Assembly: GCA_964615095.1 (NCBI GenBank)
Contig: CAZTPX010000011.1
Span: 46,662 to 110,661, forward strand
Direction of reading: 5' to 3'
From: JANXQG01 sp964615095
Lineage (GTDB): Bacteria; Planctomycetota; Planctomycetia; Pirellulales; Thermoguttaceae
DNA: 64,000 nucleotides
Under the pieces are notes generated by a model. The model saw only the letters and a program-made list of their open reading frames with translations. It had not been told where the DNA came from and ran no database searches. A program made the translations under genes and the position numbers. Positions 52,801 to 60,880 of the stretch are shown piece after piece (positions within the stretch are counted from its first letter, which is position 1; each line of letters opens with the position of its first letter).

Positions 52801-55800
52801 GTGGGGCCGCTGTAGGTGTTTACGCCGAGCAGCGAGAGAACGCCGTTGCCGACCTTGGCAAGTTCCCCGTTGCCGGACAGCCCAGTGGCAAAGCTGACGC
52901 TGTTGCCGTTGGTGTCGAGAATGGCCGTTTCACCGCTGCCGATGGGCGCGATGCCGGCGGAGATGTCCTGGTTGTTGCCGCTGGCCCATTGCAGCGTCCC
53001 GCCATAGAAATGGATGTTCGCCGCGCCATACGGCAGCGTGCCGCTGGCGAAGTTCAAGACGCCTTGATCGAGGGCTGTGCCCGCGCTGTAGGTATTCGCG
53101 CCGCCAAGGACCAACGTGCCGCTGCCGGCCTTGGCCAGGAGCGTCGCCCCGCCGCTGCCAATATCGGCGATCACCGAGTTGATTGTGGTTGTGCCCGAAT
53201 CGATCCAGGTGAACAACTCCGAGTTGATACCGGCCCCGGACTTGCCCGAGGTGATCGTGCCGCCATTGATCGTGTAACCGCCGCTGAGGGTGAAGTCGGC
53301 GCTGCCGCTGACGATGATGCCGCCGTTGTTGTCCAGAGGATTCGACGAACCCGAGCCGGTGTTCTCGATGTTCAGCGTGTAGCCCGTCAAAGTGCTGGTC
53401 TGCGCGCTGGCCGACTGTACAACCAGGGAGTTGATCGTCGTGTTGGCGGTAAGCGCGGTTTGTGCCGAGGTGCTGTTGACTAACACGTTGCCGTTGGCCG
53501 TCGCGGTGCCAAGGTTGAAGTATCGCGCGACCTGACCACCGCTGACGCCGCTGATGCCCAGTTCGTGGATGCCGTGGGAGCCGCTCCAACGGGGGATGTC
53601 GTGACCGTTGACGACGATCCAGTCGGCGGGCGTATTGATCGAGGCGGGACCGCCGTTAGCAGACAGGCCGCCAAACAACACGAAGTCGCCGCCGCTGTTG
53701 GGGTAGCCGGTAGAGCCGGGGCCACCCTGGCCGGGAATGGCGGTGGTGACATCCAACATGCTGCCGCTCATGGCGGTTCGCCGCAAGCTATTGGTGAAAG
53801 TCGATCCGCTACCGAAGATAAGCGTCGAATTATCAGTCGAGCTGCTGTTGTTACCGTAGCCGGAAATCGCAATCGTGGAAGCGCCCGGGCCAAGCGTCAA
53901 CGCTCCCACCGTCTCGCTGGTGCTGGCGGCGCTATTGCCCAGGTAGGTGAACGTGCCGCCGTTGAGCGTGATACCAGTGGCGTTGGGGATGCGGGTATTG
54001 TCGGCGCCGCCGCGATTATCTATCAGCAGCGTAGCCCCCGGCCCGACCGTGACGCTGCTGGTGCCATTGATGGCGCCGCTGGTGCCGGACAATGTCAAAC
54101 TGCCGCCGTTGACGGTCGTTGCACCCGTGTACGTATTGGAGGCAGCCAAAACCACCAGGCCGCTGCCGGCGGCGACCACTCCGCCGCTGCCGCTGCCGAT
54201 GACGCCCGAAATCGTCGTGGTGCCCGAGCCGGCCAGCGTGAGCGTGTTGCCGCCGTTGGCCACACTGCCGGAAACGGTCAAGGGATTGGACGAGTTGTTC
54301 GTCCAAGTCTGCGACGCGGCCAGCGCCAGCGGGGCACTGATGGTCGCCGCGCCGGCGCCCGGGTTGGTGGTGATCGCGCTAGCGCCGTTGAAGTCGGTGA
54401 TGGTCAGGGTACTGGTGGCCGGGGTCCCGGCGGCAATGCCCATGGCGCCGCTGTTGCTGAAGGTCAGACTGTTGATGCTGAAGTTGCCATCGAGGGTCGT
54501 GTTGGCGTAGTTGGAGGCGGCGGAGGCCGTAAAGAAGACGTTGCTGTTGCCGCCGGGAAGGGCGTTGGTGTCCGGCCCCGCCGTGGTGCTGCCCCAATTG
54601 GTATCGTCGCGGGTCAGCGTGCTCCACGACGTGCCCCTGGCCCCTGTCCAATAAGCGTTGATAGGGGGCGCGATGACCGACAACTCCTCCGCACCCGTCG
54701 TGTTGATAAGCGTGAGAGTGTCGCCTTTCTGGGTGGTGGTCGTGGCCCCGCCAGCGAAGGTCAACCCACCGAGTCCCGAAACATTGCTGAAGGTGATCAA
54801 GCTATATGTGCCGCTGATAATCGACATGCCAGATAACTCGTTCAGGCCGATGATCGCACCGCCCGCATTGATCGTCAGAGCGCCGTTGACGGCAATCGTG
54901 TCGACGCTGTTGTTGCCCAGGTTGAAGTTCAGCAGTCCCGGATTGCCGGAGGCGCCGCCCACGCTCATGGCGCCGCCCACGGTCAGGGTACTGGTGTTGG
55001 TTTCCGCCGGATTGAAGGTCACCGCGCCCTGGCCAGTGGTACTGCCGCCGCCGTTAACCGCCAGATTGCCGCCGATGGCATAGCTGCCGTTGACCTGCAG
55101 GGTGCCGTTGGCCAACGTGCCGTTGCCGACAGTGACCGACGTGTTGTTCAGCGAACCGCCGGGACCCAGCGCCAGCGTTCCCTGGCTGACGCCGGTAGCG
55201 CCTTGATAGGTGTTGACCCCGGTAAGCGCAAGGGTGCCACTGCCGATCTTGGTCAGTCCGCCCGGGCCGCTAAGCGTGCCGGCATAGGTGGTGCTTGCGC
55301 CATTGTTGCCCAGTTGCAGCGTCACCGCCACGCCGCCAGTGTCTGCCAAGGTCAGGGCGGAATTTCCGCTGAGGCCGCCGAGGGTGAACATGCCGACGTT
55401 TGGCGCGAACGCCAAGCCATTGGCCGCTCCACCCACGTACGTGCTGTTCTGCAACGCAGCGGAGTTGGCCAACAACAAGGCGGACGGGCCGCTGACCTGG
55501 GTCTGCCCCGAGAAGGTGTTCGCGCCGCTCAGGGTCACTATGCCCGAACTGTTATTGACCAGGCCGCCCGTACCGCCGATCACGGCGGAGATATGTATAT
55601 TGCCGGAACCGGCCAGCGCGAGCGTATTGCCACTGTTGGCGACGCTGCTACTGCTGGAAATGGTCAGCAGGTTGGGCGAGTTGTTGGTCCAGGTCTGGCT
55701 CCCCCCCAAGATCAGCGGGGCGCTGATAACCACTGCGCCGGCGCCGGCATCGACGGTGATGCCGCCGCTGCCGTAGATCGTCAGCGCATAGGAACTTGAA

Positions 55801-58508
55801 GTTCCGGGACCGATGCTCATGGGGCCGAAGGGATTGGTGTTGAAGGTCAGGCTGTTGATGCCGAAGTTGCCGTCCAGCGTCGTGTTGCCGTAATTCGAAG
55901 CGCCGGAGGCCGTAAAGAAGATGTTGGTGGTGGCACCGGGAAGCATGTTGGTGTCCGCACCGGCGGCGGTGCTGCCCCAGTTGGTGTTGCTACCGTTGAC
56001 CGCCGTGCTCCAGGACGACGTGCCCTGCGCGCCCGTCCAATACGCGTTGGCGGGGAGCATCACGACCGCCAATTCTTCGGCGCCGGTGGTGCTGACGAGC
56101 CTGAAGCCATCGCTTCCCTGGGTGAGTATGCTGGCCCCGCCGGCGAAGGTCAGCCCGCCAAGCCCTGAACCGCTGTTAAAGGTCATCAAGTTGTATGTGC
56201 CGGACACGATCAACGTGCCCGGCAACTGGTTCAGCCCGATGATCGCCCCGCCCGAATTGGCCGTCAGCATGCCGCTGACAGTAATCGTGTCGACGGTGCC
56301 CTTGCCCAAATTGAAGTTCAGCAGTCCCGGGTTGCCCGAACTGCCGCCCACGGTCATGCCGCCGCCCACGGTCAGGGTACTGGTGTTGGTCTCCGCCGGA
56401 TTGAAGCTCACCGCGCCTTGGCCGGTGGCGCTACCGCCGCCGTTAACCGCCAGGTTGCCGATGGCATAGCTGCCATTGACCTGTAAGACGCCGTTGCCCG
56501 ATGCACCGTTGCCGACGGTGACCGACGTGTTGTTCAGCGACCCGCCGGGGCCCAAGGCCAGCGTTCCCTGGTTGACGCCGGTGGGGCCCTGATAGGTGTT
56601 AACTCCGGTAAGCGCAAGAACGCCGCTGCCGACCTTGACCAGACCGCCCACGCCGCTCAGGGTGCCGGAGTACGTGCTGCTTGCGCCGTTGTTGCCCACT
56701 TGCAACGTCACCGCCACGCCGCCGGTGTCGGACAGGGTTAGGTTGTCGCTTCCGCTCAGGCCGCCGAGGGTGAAGGCGCCGACAATTGGGGCGAAGGCCA
56801 GGCCATTGGCGGCCCCGCCGACATAGGTGCTGTTCTGCAACGCCCCGGCGTTGGCCAATAACAAGGCGCCGGCGCTGCTGACCTGGGTCTGCCCCGAGAA
56901 GGTATTGCTGCCGGCCAGCGTCAGCGTGCCCGTGCCGCTCTTCACCAGGGGCGTGGTCCCGCCGCTCAGGGGACCGGTAAGGGTGATGTTGCCGGCGGCC
57001 GTGTTGAACGTGCCACCGCCGGCAACCAACTGCATCGCCAAGCCGATCGTCTGGACGCTGCCGCTCTGGTTCGTGACCGGCCCGCCCAAGAGGATTGAGT
57101 TGCCGGTCAAGTTATAAACCGCCGCACCGGCGGCGAAGCTGATGCCGTTGATTTGCGTGCCGGCGGCCAAGTCGTTGTTGTTGGCGGCGTGGCCGCCGCT
57201 GAGCGGGCCGAACTGGACGGCCATGCCTACTCCGCCGGCCATCATGGGCACGGCGCCGGTCCAGTTGCCCGGCGTGCTCCAGTTGGTGGCGTTGCTCCCC
57301 GTGCCGCCGCCGTTCCAAACGGTGGTGTACCAGCTTGCCACGCGGAAAGTCCTGCCATGGCCATACTTGGCCGGGTCTGCACCGGTGCGGTAATCCGAGT
57401 CCTCCTCCTCCGCGTCACTCTTGTGGAACGAGCCGCCGCGCATCACGTACACATAGAGCCCCTCCCCCGTGCCGTCGGTTGATTGCGTGACCGGCGTCGA
57501 GGTAAACTGATAGAGGTCGCCCCCCATGTCGTAGGTGCCGTAGGGGCCGGGAGAATCCGCGTAGGCGCCTACCGGCGTGAGGATCCAAGGGACAGCAGCC
57601 TGCAAACCGGAACTATTGAAGTTTGCGTTGTTCGTGCCGGTAGCGGAATACACGTCACTGGGCGAGGTGTTGCTCTTCGTCGTGTAGGTCCAGTATCCGG
57701 CGTTGGTGCCGCCGGTCTTGTAGTAGGCCGCCTTGTACCACTCGTTCTCCGTGGGAATCCAATAGGTGGCCCCAGGGTTCTTCGTCACGGTGAAGAGTTG
57801 CTGGACGGTCGTAGCGCCGTTGAGCGTATAGGTGCCGGTCTCGGTGGTGCCGGGCCCTTCCTGCCCAGTCGGCTGGCCGTTCTCCAGCCAGTTGCAAAAC
57901 CGGGCGGCATCGCCCCAATTGTCCCAGTTGATGGGAAAGTTCCCATTATCCGCCGGGATGGGCGGAGAACCGAGGTTCGCGGCGGCGCTGGTCGAGAGCG
58001 CGTAGGTGTAGTTGCCCGCTGTGCCGGTCCGCGTTATGCCGCAGACCACGGGGTAGTTATAGCTGCCGCTGCTGATGGTGACCCACTGGGTTGTTTGACC
58101 GATCGGATCACCGGGATCTGTCGTGTAGGGGCCGGACGTTGCGCCGCCCATCAGTGGATTGTACAAGCCATACGGGTCACTGGTCCTAGCTACGGCGTTG
58201 AGGAACTGCACGTACTGAGCGGCCGTCACGTCGTACGTGCCCATGGCGTAGTTGTACGCCACGGACCCGTATCCGCTACTATGATCCGGGCTTCCGTTGA
58301 TATTCAGGATGTCCTCCGAGCTGGTGTTCATCACGGCCGTATCGGCGACGTTGCCCGGATCGCCCACGTTGCTGAACTTGAGGCTGGTGAGGCCAGCCGG
58401 CATGTTGAAGACGTTATAGATCGTCGGCGATTGGGCAACGACGGAGCTGCTTAGGGCAAGGACAACGCTAGACCAAATAACCCACAGAAGACCAAAGCGA
58501 CGCGGCAT
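49830..58508 (-). CDS. Giant PEP-CTERM protein: FGE-like head plus autotransporter-type repeats
   Basis: 2892 residues from ATG 58508 (GGGGAGG upstream), beginning with a signal peptide. Residues about 30-385 resemble a formylglycine-generating-enzyme (SUMF1) fold: YWIPTENEWYKAAYYKTGG, YDMGGDLYQF and VMRGGSFHKSDAEEEDSDYR with FRVASW. The catalytic cysteines of true FGE are absent, so it is probably a binding domain. About 390-1900 is a series of autotransporter-associated beta-strand repeats (GGLVKVGSGVLALTGVNTYQ-type, and ANTFSGQTQVS). Near 2200-2540 lie three near-identical 113-residue repeats. The C-terminus AVPEPGTLVLLLAGFLAAAL with the following ATWRGRTNY is a PEP-CTERM signal for exosortase anchoring. 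A surface or matrix protein; ligand unknown. The gene is GC-rich and repetitive, so assembly errors are possible. Confidence 0.85.
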   Translation of the reverse strand: MPRRFGLLWVIWSSVVLALSSSVVAQSPTIYNVFNMPAGLTSLKFSNVGDPGNVADTAVMNTSSEDILNINGSPDHSSGYGSVAYNYAMGTYDVTAAQYVQFLNAVARTSDPYGLYNPLMGGATSGPYTTDPGDPIGQTTQWVTISSGSYNYPVVCGITRTGTAGNYTYALSTSAAANLGSPPIPADNGNFPINWDNWGDAARFCNWLENGQPTGQEGPGTTETGTYTLNGATTVQQLFTVTKNPGATYWIPTENEWYKAAYYKTGGTNAGYWTYTTKSNTSPSDVYSATGTNNANFNSSGLQAAVPWILTPVGAYADSPGPYGTYDMGGDLYQFTSTPVTQSTDGTGEGLYVYVMRGGSFHKSDAEEEDSDYRTGADPAKYGHGRTFRVASWYTTVWNGGGTGSNATNWSTPGNWTGAVPMMAGGVGMAVQFGPLSGGHAANNNDLAAGTQINGISFAAGAAVYNLTGNSILLGGPVTNQSGSVQTIGLAMQLVAGGGTFNTAAGNITLTGPLSGGTTPLVKSGTGTLTLAGSNTFSGQTQVSSAGALLLANAGALQNSTYVGGAANGLAFAPIVGAFTLGGLSGSDNLTLSDTGGVAVTLQVGNNGASSTYSGTLSGVGGLVKVGSGVLALTGVNTYQGPTGVNQGTLALGPGGSLNNTSVTVGNGASGNGVLQVNGSYAIGNLAVNGGGSATGQGAVSFNPAETNTSTLTVGGGMTVGGSSGNPGLLNFNLGKGTVDTITVSGMLTANSGGAIIGLNQLPGTLIVSGTYNLMTFNSGSGLGGLTFAGGASILTQGSDGFRLVSTTGAEELAVVMLPANAYWTGAQGTSSWSTAVNGSNTNWGSTAAGADTNMLPGATTNIFFTASGASNYGNTTLDGNFGINSLTFNTNPFGPMSIGPGTSSSYALTIYGSGGITVDAGAGAVVISAPLILGGSQTWTNNSPNLLTISSSSSVANSGNTLALAGSGNIHISAVIGGTGGLVNNSSGIVTLSGANTFSGQTQVSGPSALLLANSAALQNSTYVGGAANGLAFAPNVGMFTLGGLSGNSALTLADTGGVAVTLQLGNNGASTTYAGTLSGPGGLTKIGSGTLALTGVNTYQGATGVSQGTLALGPGGSLNNTSVTVGNGTLANGTLQVNGSYAIGGNLAVNGGGSTTGQGAVTFNPAETNTSTLTVGGAMSVGGASGNPGLLNFNLGNNSVDTIAVNGALTINAGGAIIGLNELSGMSIISGTYSLITFSNVSGLGGLTFAGGATTTTQKGDTLTLINTTGAEELSVIAPPINAYWTGARGTSWSTLTRDDTNWGSTTAGPDTNALPGGNSNVFFTASAASNYANTTLDGNFSINSLTFSNSGAMGIAAGTPATSTLTITDFNGASAITTNPGAGAATISAPLALAASQTWTNNSSNPLTVSGSVANGGNTLTLAGSGTTTISGVIGSGSGGVVAAGSGLVVLAASNTYTGATTVNGGSLTLSGTSGAINGTSSVTVGPGATLLIDNRGGADNTRIPNATGITLNGGTFTYLGNSAASTSETVGALTLGPGASTIAISGYGNNSSSTDNSTLIFGSGSTFTNSLRRTAMSGSMLDVTTAIPGQGGPGSTGYPNSGGDFVLFGGLSANGGPASINTPADWIVVNGHDIPRWSGSHGIHELGISGVSGGQVARYFNLGTATANGNVLVNSTSAQTALTANTTINSLVVQSASAQTSTLTGYTLNIENTGSGSSNPLDNNGGIIVSGSADFTLSGGYTINGGTITSGKSGAGINSELFTWIDSGTTTINSVIADIGSGGATLLAKAGSGTLVLGGANTYSAGTALDQGVLNFASGTLPYGAANIHFYGGTLQWASGNNQDISAGIAPIGSGETAILDTNGNSVSFATGLSGNGELAKVGNGVLSLLGVNTYSGPTTISAGTLQLGNGAAGNDGSIAGNSIINNAALVYDLFGSQTYGGAISGSGSLTQAGTATLVLTGNNTYSGATMISAGVLMAGASNTLSANSAVTVNGGTLDASAFANTVEALTITGGGLNLGLGNTLTCSGPATLAGTLNVVGTGTLGSYKLLSYTSKSGSFASSTLDPNYGLLYTATELDAEHKAQVGILAVTAANATVISGGTTALTVGVNNSVPAASDALNFTAVASGSGYGGSTTGSLAAASSGTYTLASGFNSASLPAGSYTGTVTVTGTNSALGGPALNSGAAQTVTVNVLGHAAPSLSVANGNSQTVIVGAPGISAGLSLSNGTQGQSGLASLDVNSLGAGVNGLTGGALVASGASQSYTAALDTTTLGAQVQNFSLNVGDDQTLPGASPAANVSTGVSLTVLGHAAPTLSVANGNSQTVIVGAPGISAGLSLSNGTQGQSGLASLDVNSLGASVTGSTGGALVASGASQSYTAALNTSTLGAQVQNFSLNVGDDQTLPGASPAANVSTGVSLTVLGHAAPTLSVANGNSQTVIVGAPGISAGLSLSNGTQGQSGLASLDVNSLGASVTGSTGGALVASGASQSYTAALNTSTLGAQVQNFSLNVGDDQTLPGASPAADISAGVNLTVLDHAAGSVTVTAGNGFLAHAGATDLSATIALNNAVGTRSDLEVDSAPIITQGVLGSGPATPYFVSAGSAQTYTATFDAGSTPGPFSSTVTFASAGDRQSLPGAGALGSLVVSITGNVYSGKAQWNAGNGSWAASGNWQDTVSGGPSGAPGLSGYITDTATFGAAATSGTVTVTLDSAAPLLSSVVFSNSNASYLILQGSGTTGLTLTGTDANSPATVAVQSGTHWMEVPIMLDSNLEVSSSGSLTLSGNISDGGLGMSLTLDGGGELILSGSNSYGGGTLVDDGALVVTSSGALPAGTGLTVGAGGTLLYDPSVVSSPGTDGGTVVAVPEPGTLVLLLAGFLAAALATWRGRTNY
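50897..51913 (-). repeat. Three tandem 339-base repeats inside the giant gene
   Basis: Units begin every 339 bases (the phrase GGCCCAGAACGGTCAGG occurs near 51231 and 51570). The first two units in plus-strand order differ at only a few bases; the third, nearest the gene start, is more diverged. Each unit encodes 113 residues including GHAAPTLSVANGNSQTVIVG. Confidence 0.85.
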
Positions 58509-59419
58509 GAGACAAGCCCTCCCCAGAGGCGTTTGCGCATTTTGGTCGCCCGGTGCGGCAAAATCGCTTGCCCCGGCGCTGAGAGTCAGCACCACAAGGG
58601 AAAGCAGTTCCAGGGGCAAAGACAGCCCCCCCAGCGCTCGCCTAACATGCCCCTAGCATAAGGGAAATCACCAAAGAAGTCAAAAACTTTCGTGTTAGCT
58701 GAATCTTTTACGTCATCATGTTGGTGGCAAGCAGGATTGGAGGTAATCCCAGAAGTTCCAATGGTACTTGCCACTGCCGGTTCTTCCTTGTTTTGGCGGT
58801 CGATCCATAAATCTAGGGTTGCCTTCCTTTGCGAAGGCCATCTTGGTTCACGGGAGATTGTCCCACCCAACGGACGTACCACGGCCAGAGGAGATAAAAA
58901 ATCGCTTGAAATAGCAGCTTGACAGAAAGCTTGAGCTCACCTTATACTGATGGCGCGTTCTTGGACCGATTGTCGGCGTTCACCTTTACGATGAGGCAGC
59001 GTAGCACCGAAAAAAGCGGTTAGCCACCGCGCGCAGCACATCCACTGCAACTATTCGTGTGCGTTCTTCCCACGTCATCCTGCTTGAGCCAAATTCGTTG
59101 GCTTGCTCTGCGCCTGGATTATCCCAGAGTGGCGGGATTGGTATGGCCTCGTGAAATTTGTTTTCTCCACCGCTGCAAGGACCGCAGTTTGTCTGTACCG
59201 CTAGGACGTTAAGGCAAGAACCACTCGAGTCTTGGCCCGCTTTCATTCCGTGGCTGCGTGTACACTGTGTGATTCGTGGTGTTCTCCGCAAGACAAAGTG
59301 CAAGCTTCTTGAAAAGCTGTTTTGAGCTTGCATTCCCGCAGCCCAGAGGGAAGCCAGTTTCCCGTCACGGTCACGGTCGGTTTTTTTGAATCCAGTTCAT
59401 TATGCTTTGAGGAGTCACC
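58509..59419. other. Intergenic region with a consensus promoter
   Basis: 911 bases between the giant gene start (minus) and the second PEP-CTERM gene (plus). It contains the promoter listed below and an imperfect GCAAGCTT/GAGCTTGC hairpin near 59300-59331. A 115-codon minus-strand frame at 58986-59333 shows no ribosome site or family motif. Confidence 0.5.
58919..58948 (+). promoter_or_regulatory. Near-consensus sigma70 promoter
   Basis: TTGACA (58919-58924), 18-base spacer, TATACT (58943-58948). Transcription would start near 58955, about 465 bases before the next plus-strand gene. It therefore drives either a long leader or a separate small RNA. Confidence 0.6.
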
Positions 59420-60376
59420 ATGAAGAACATTCGCTTTTGTTTGACGGCGTCGATCGCCCTGTTATTCGGGGCACCGGGATTGACAGCTTTGGCCGACACG
59501 CTTTCGGTTACGGGTACCGTCGCACAGTGGAACTTCGACACGCTTGGCGCGGTCGCTGTCGGTGGATCAGGAACCTACAACGACAATGTATTCTACCCGA
59601 ACAACCCTCCCTTCACTACCGACGGCACGCAGGACAACAACAACTACGGCGAACCTTTTGCAACGTCGTTGGGCATGTCCAACTCGTTCGCCTATATTAG
59701 CAGCGGTTCCACGATCGCGGTAGGCTCGGTCCCTGCCTGCGACATTACATCGACAGGGGGTCTCGCCGCGTCGGGAAGCTACACCGCCAATGCCTGGCGA
59801 ATTCGCGGTCCCGCCAGTAACGGCTACGACGTCACGTCCGGCACGCCGACGGGAACGGGCAACGGATGGAACCTCTTGGCGCCGGAATACTCGCAGGGCG
59901 CCGAGTTCCTCGCCGACACTACGGGTTTCAACAACATCGGCGTGGAGTTCAACTACTATTGCACGAACCAAGGTATTCGCGACATGGCGGTTCAGTACAC
60001 GACGGACGGGAGCACCTGGACCACTGCGCAAAGCCTGATTTCCGTGCCCAACGACTGGTATGGCAGCGGCCAGAACGCCATCCTCATACCTTTCCCCGCC
60101 TCCTGCGACGACGATTTGAACTTCGGGGTCCGCATGGTCTCGGCTTACGATAGCACCGGCAATATCGGTGATCAATATGCGAGTGCCACGTTGAAAGGTA
60201 GTGGCAAGACGCAAGTTTACAACGACAACTCGGGGAACTGGCGGTTCGGCACCGTCACGATCGTGACCGTTGCATCCGTTCCAGAACCTTCAACGCTGGC
60301 CCTGTTGGCCGTAGCCGGCGCGACCGCAGCGATTGGCTCGTTCCGCCGCAAGCGCCGCCCGGTCCTTAGGAACTGA
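59420..60376 (+). CDS. PEP-CTERM sorting-domain protein
   Basis: 318 residues with GAGGAG upstream of the ATG. Signal peptide (MKNIRFCLTASIALLFGAPG), a beta-rich body of Gly/Ser/Thr/Asn-rich sequence (VTGTVAQWNFDTLGAVAVGG, EFNYYCTNQGIRDMAVQYTT) and a PEP-CTERM tail: SVPEPSTLALLAVAGATAAI followed by basic residues RRKRRP. Exosortase is expected to process the tail and anchor or release the protein at the envelope. The body resembles generic planctomycete PEP-CTERM proteins; ligand unknown. Its stop is two bases from that of the convergent gene downstream. Confidence 0.88.
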   Translation: MKNIRFCLTASIALLFGAPGLTALADTLSVTGTVAQWNFDTLGAVAVGGSGTYNDNVFYPNNPPFTTDGTQDNNNYGEPFATSLGMSNSFAYISSGSTIAVGSVPACDITSTGGLAASGSYTANAWRIRGPASNGYDVTSGTPTGTGNGWNLLAPEYSQGAEFLADTTGFNNIGVEFNYYCTNQGIRDMAVQYTTDGSTWTTAQSLISVPNDWYGSGQNAILIPFPASCDDDLNFGVRMVSAYDSTGNIGDQYASATLKGSGKTQVYNDNSGNWRFGTVTIVTVASVPEPSTLALLAVAGATAAIGSFRRKRRPVLRN

Positions 60377-60378
60377 TT

Positions 60379-60864
60379 TCAAGACTGCTCCCGCTGCACG
60401 GCTGCCTGATTGGCCTGAATGCGCAATTCGTCGGCTGGGGTCAACTCGGGATGGACCTTGCGCGGGTAGCCCCAGCGCTCGAGGATGGAAATAATTCGCC
60501 GCTTGGCGTTCTGACGCGGCTCTGTTTGGTGAGCAATCGCTTTGGTAGTGACAAAGTCATGTACCCTACCGGCAAAATCGCGGGCCACAAAGTGAATCAG
60601 AACATTGCGTGGGGAAGTGTCTACCAAAATGCGGCTGAGTTCCAACCCTTCAGTCTTCCCCGCCATGTGACGCAATTTCGCCGCCCCTTTTTGAACATCA
60701 ACCGTGATGCGGCCGTAACTCCGGCCCAGAATTGCCGCTCGGTCCTTCTCGGGGATTCCCGCCCAGACCTCCGTGAAGACAGACGCTAAGTACTCACGGT
60801 CTCGCTCTTCCCCATTGCGGAGAACGATCTGAAAACCGGGCACGAGCTGATGATTCAGGTACAT
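60379..60864 (-). CDS. Conserved-looking small protein, unknown
   Basis: 161 residues, no signal peptide. It starts 17 bases after the TolC-family gene stop, so it is probably in the same operon. Sequence features: LASVFTEVWAGIPEKDRAAI, SRILVDTSPRNVLIHFVARD and RRIISILERWGYP. No HExxH or other catalytic motif; basic and helix-rich. No family recognised. Cytoplasmic. Confidence 0.55.
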   Translation of the reverse strand: MYLNHQLVPGFQIVLRNGEERDREYLASVFTEVWAGIPEKDRAAILGRSYGRITVDVQKGAAKLRHMAGKTEGLELSRILVDTSPRNVLIHFVARDFAGRVHDFVTTKAIAHQTEPRQNAKRRIISILERWGYPRKVHPELTPADELRIQANQAAVQREQS

Positions 60865-60880
60865 GCAAGTGTTCTTCGGC

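Noticed and set aside
51462..57482. Several long plus-strand frames opposite the giant PEP-CTERM gene
   Set aside because: All follow the repeat period of the sense gene and have Ala/Gly/Arg-biased composition without motifs.
49830..58508. Diversity-generating retroelement target
   Set aside because: The FGE-like head sits at the N-terminus, not at a variable C-terminus, and no reverse transcriptase or template repeat was seen.
58986..59333. 115-codon minus-strand frame in the gap before the PEP-CTERM gene
   Set aside because: No ribosome site, no signal or family motif, and odd composition; the opposite strand holds a promoter and probable leader.
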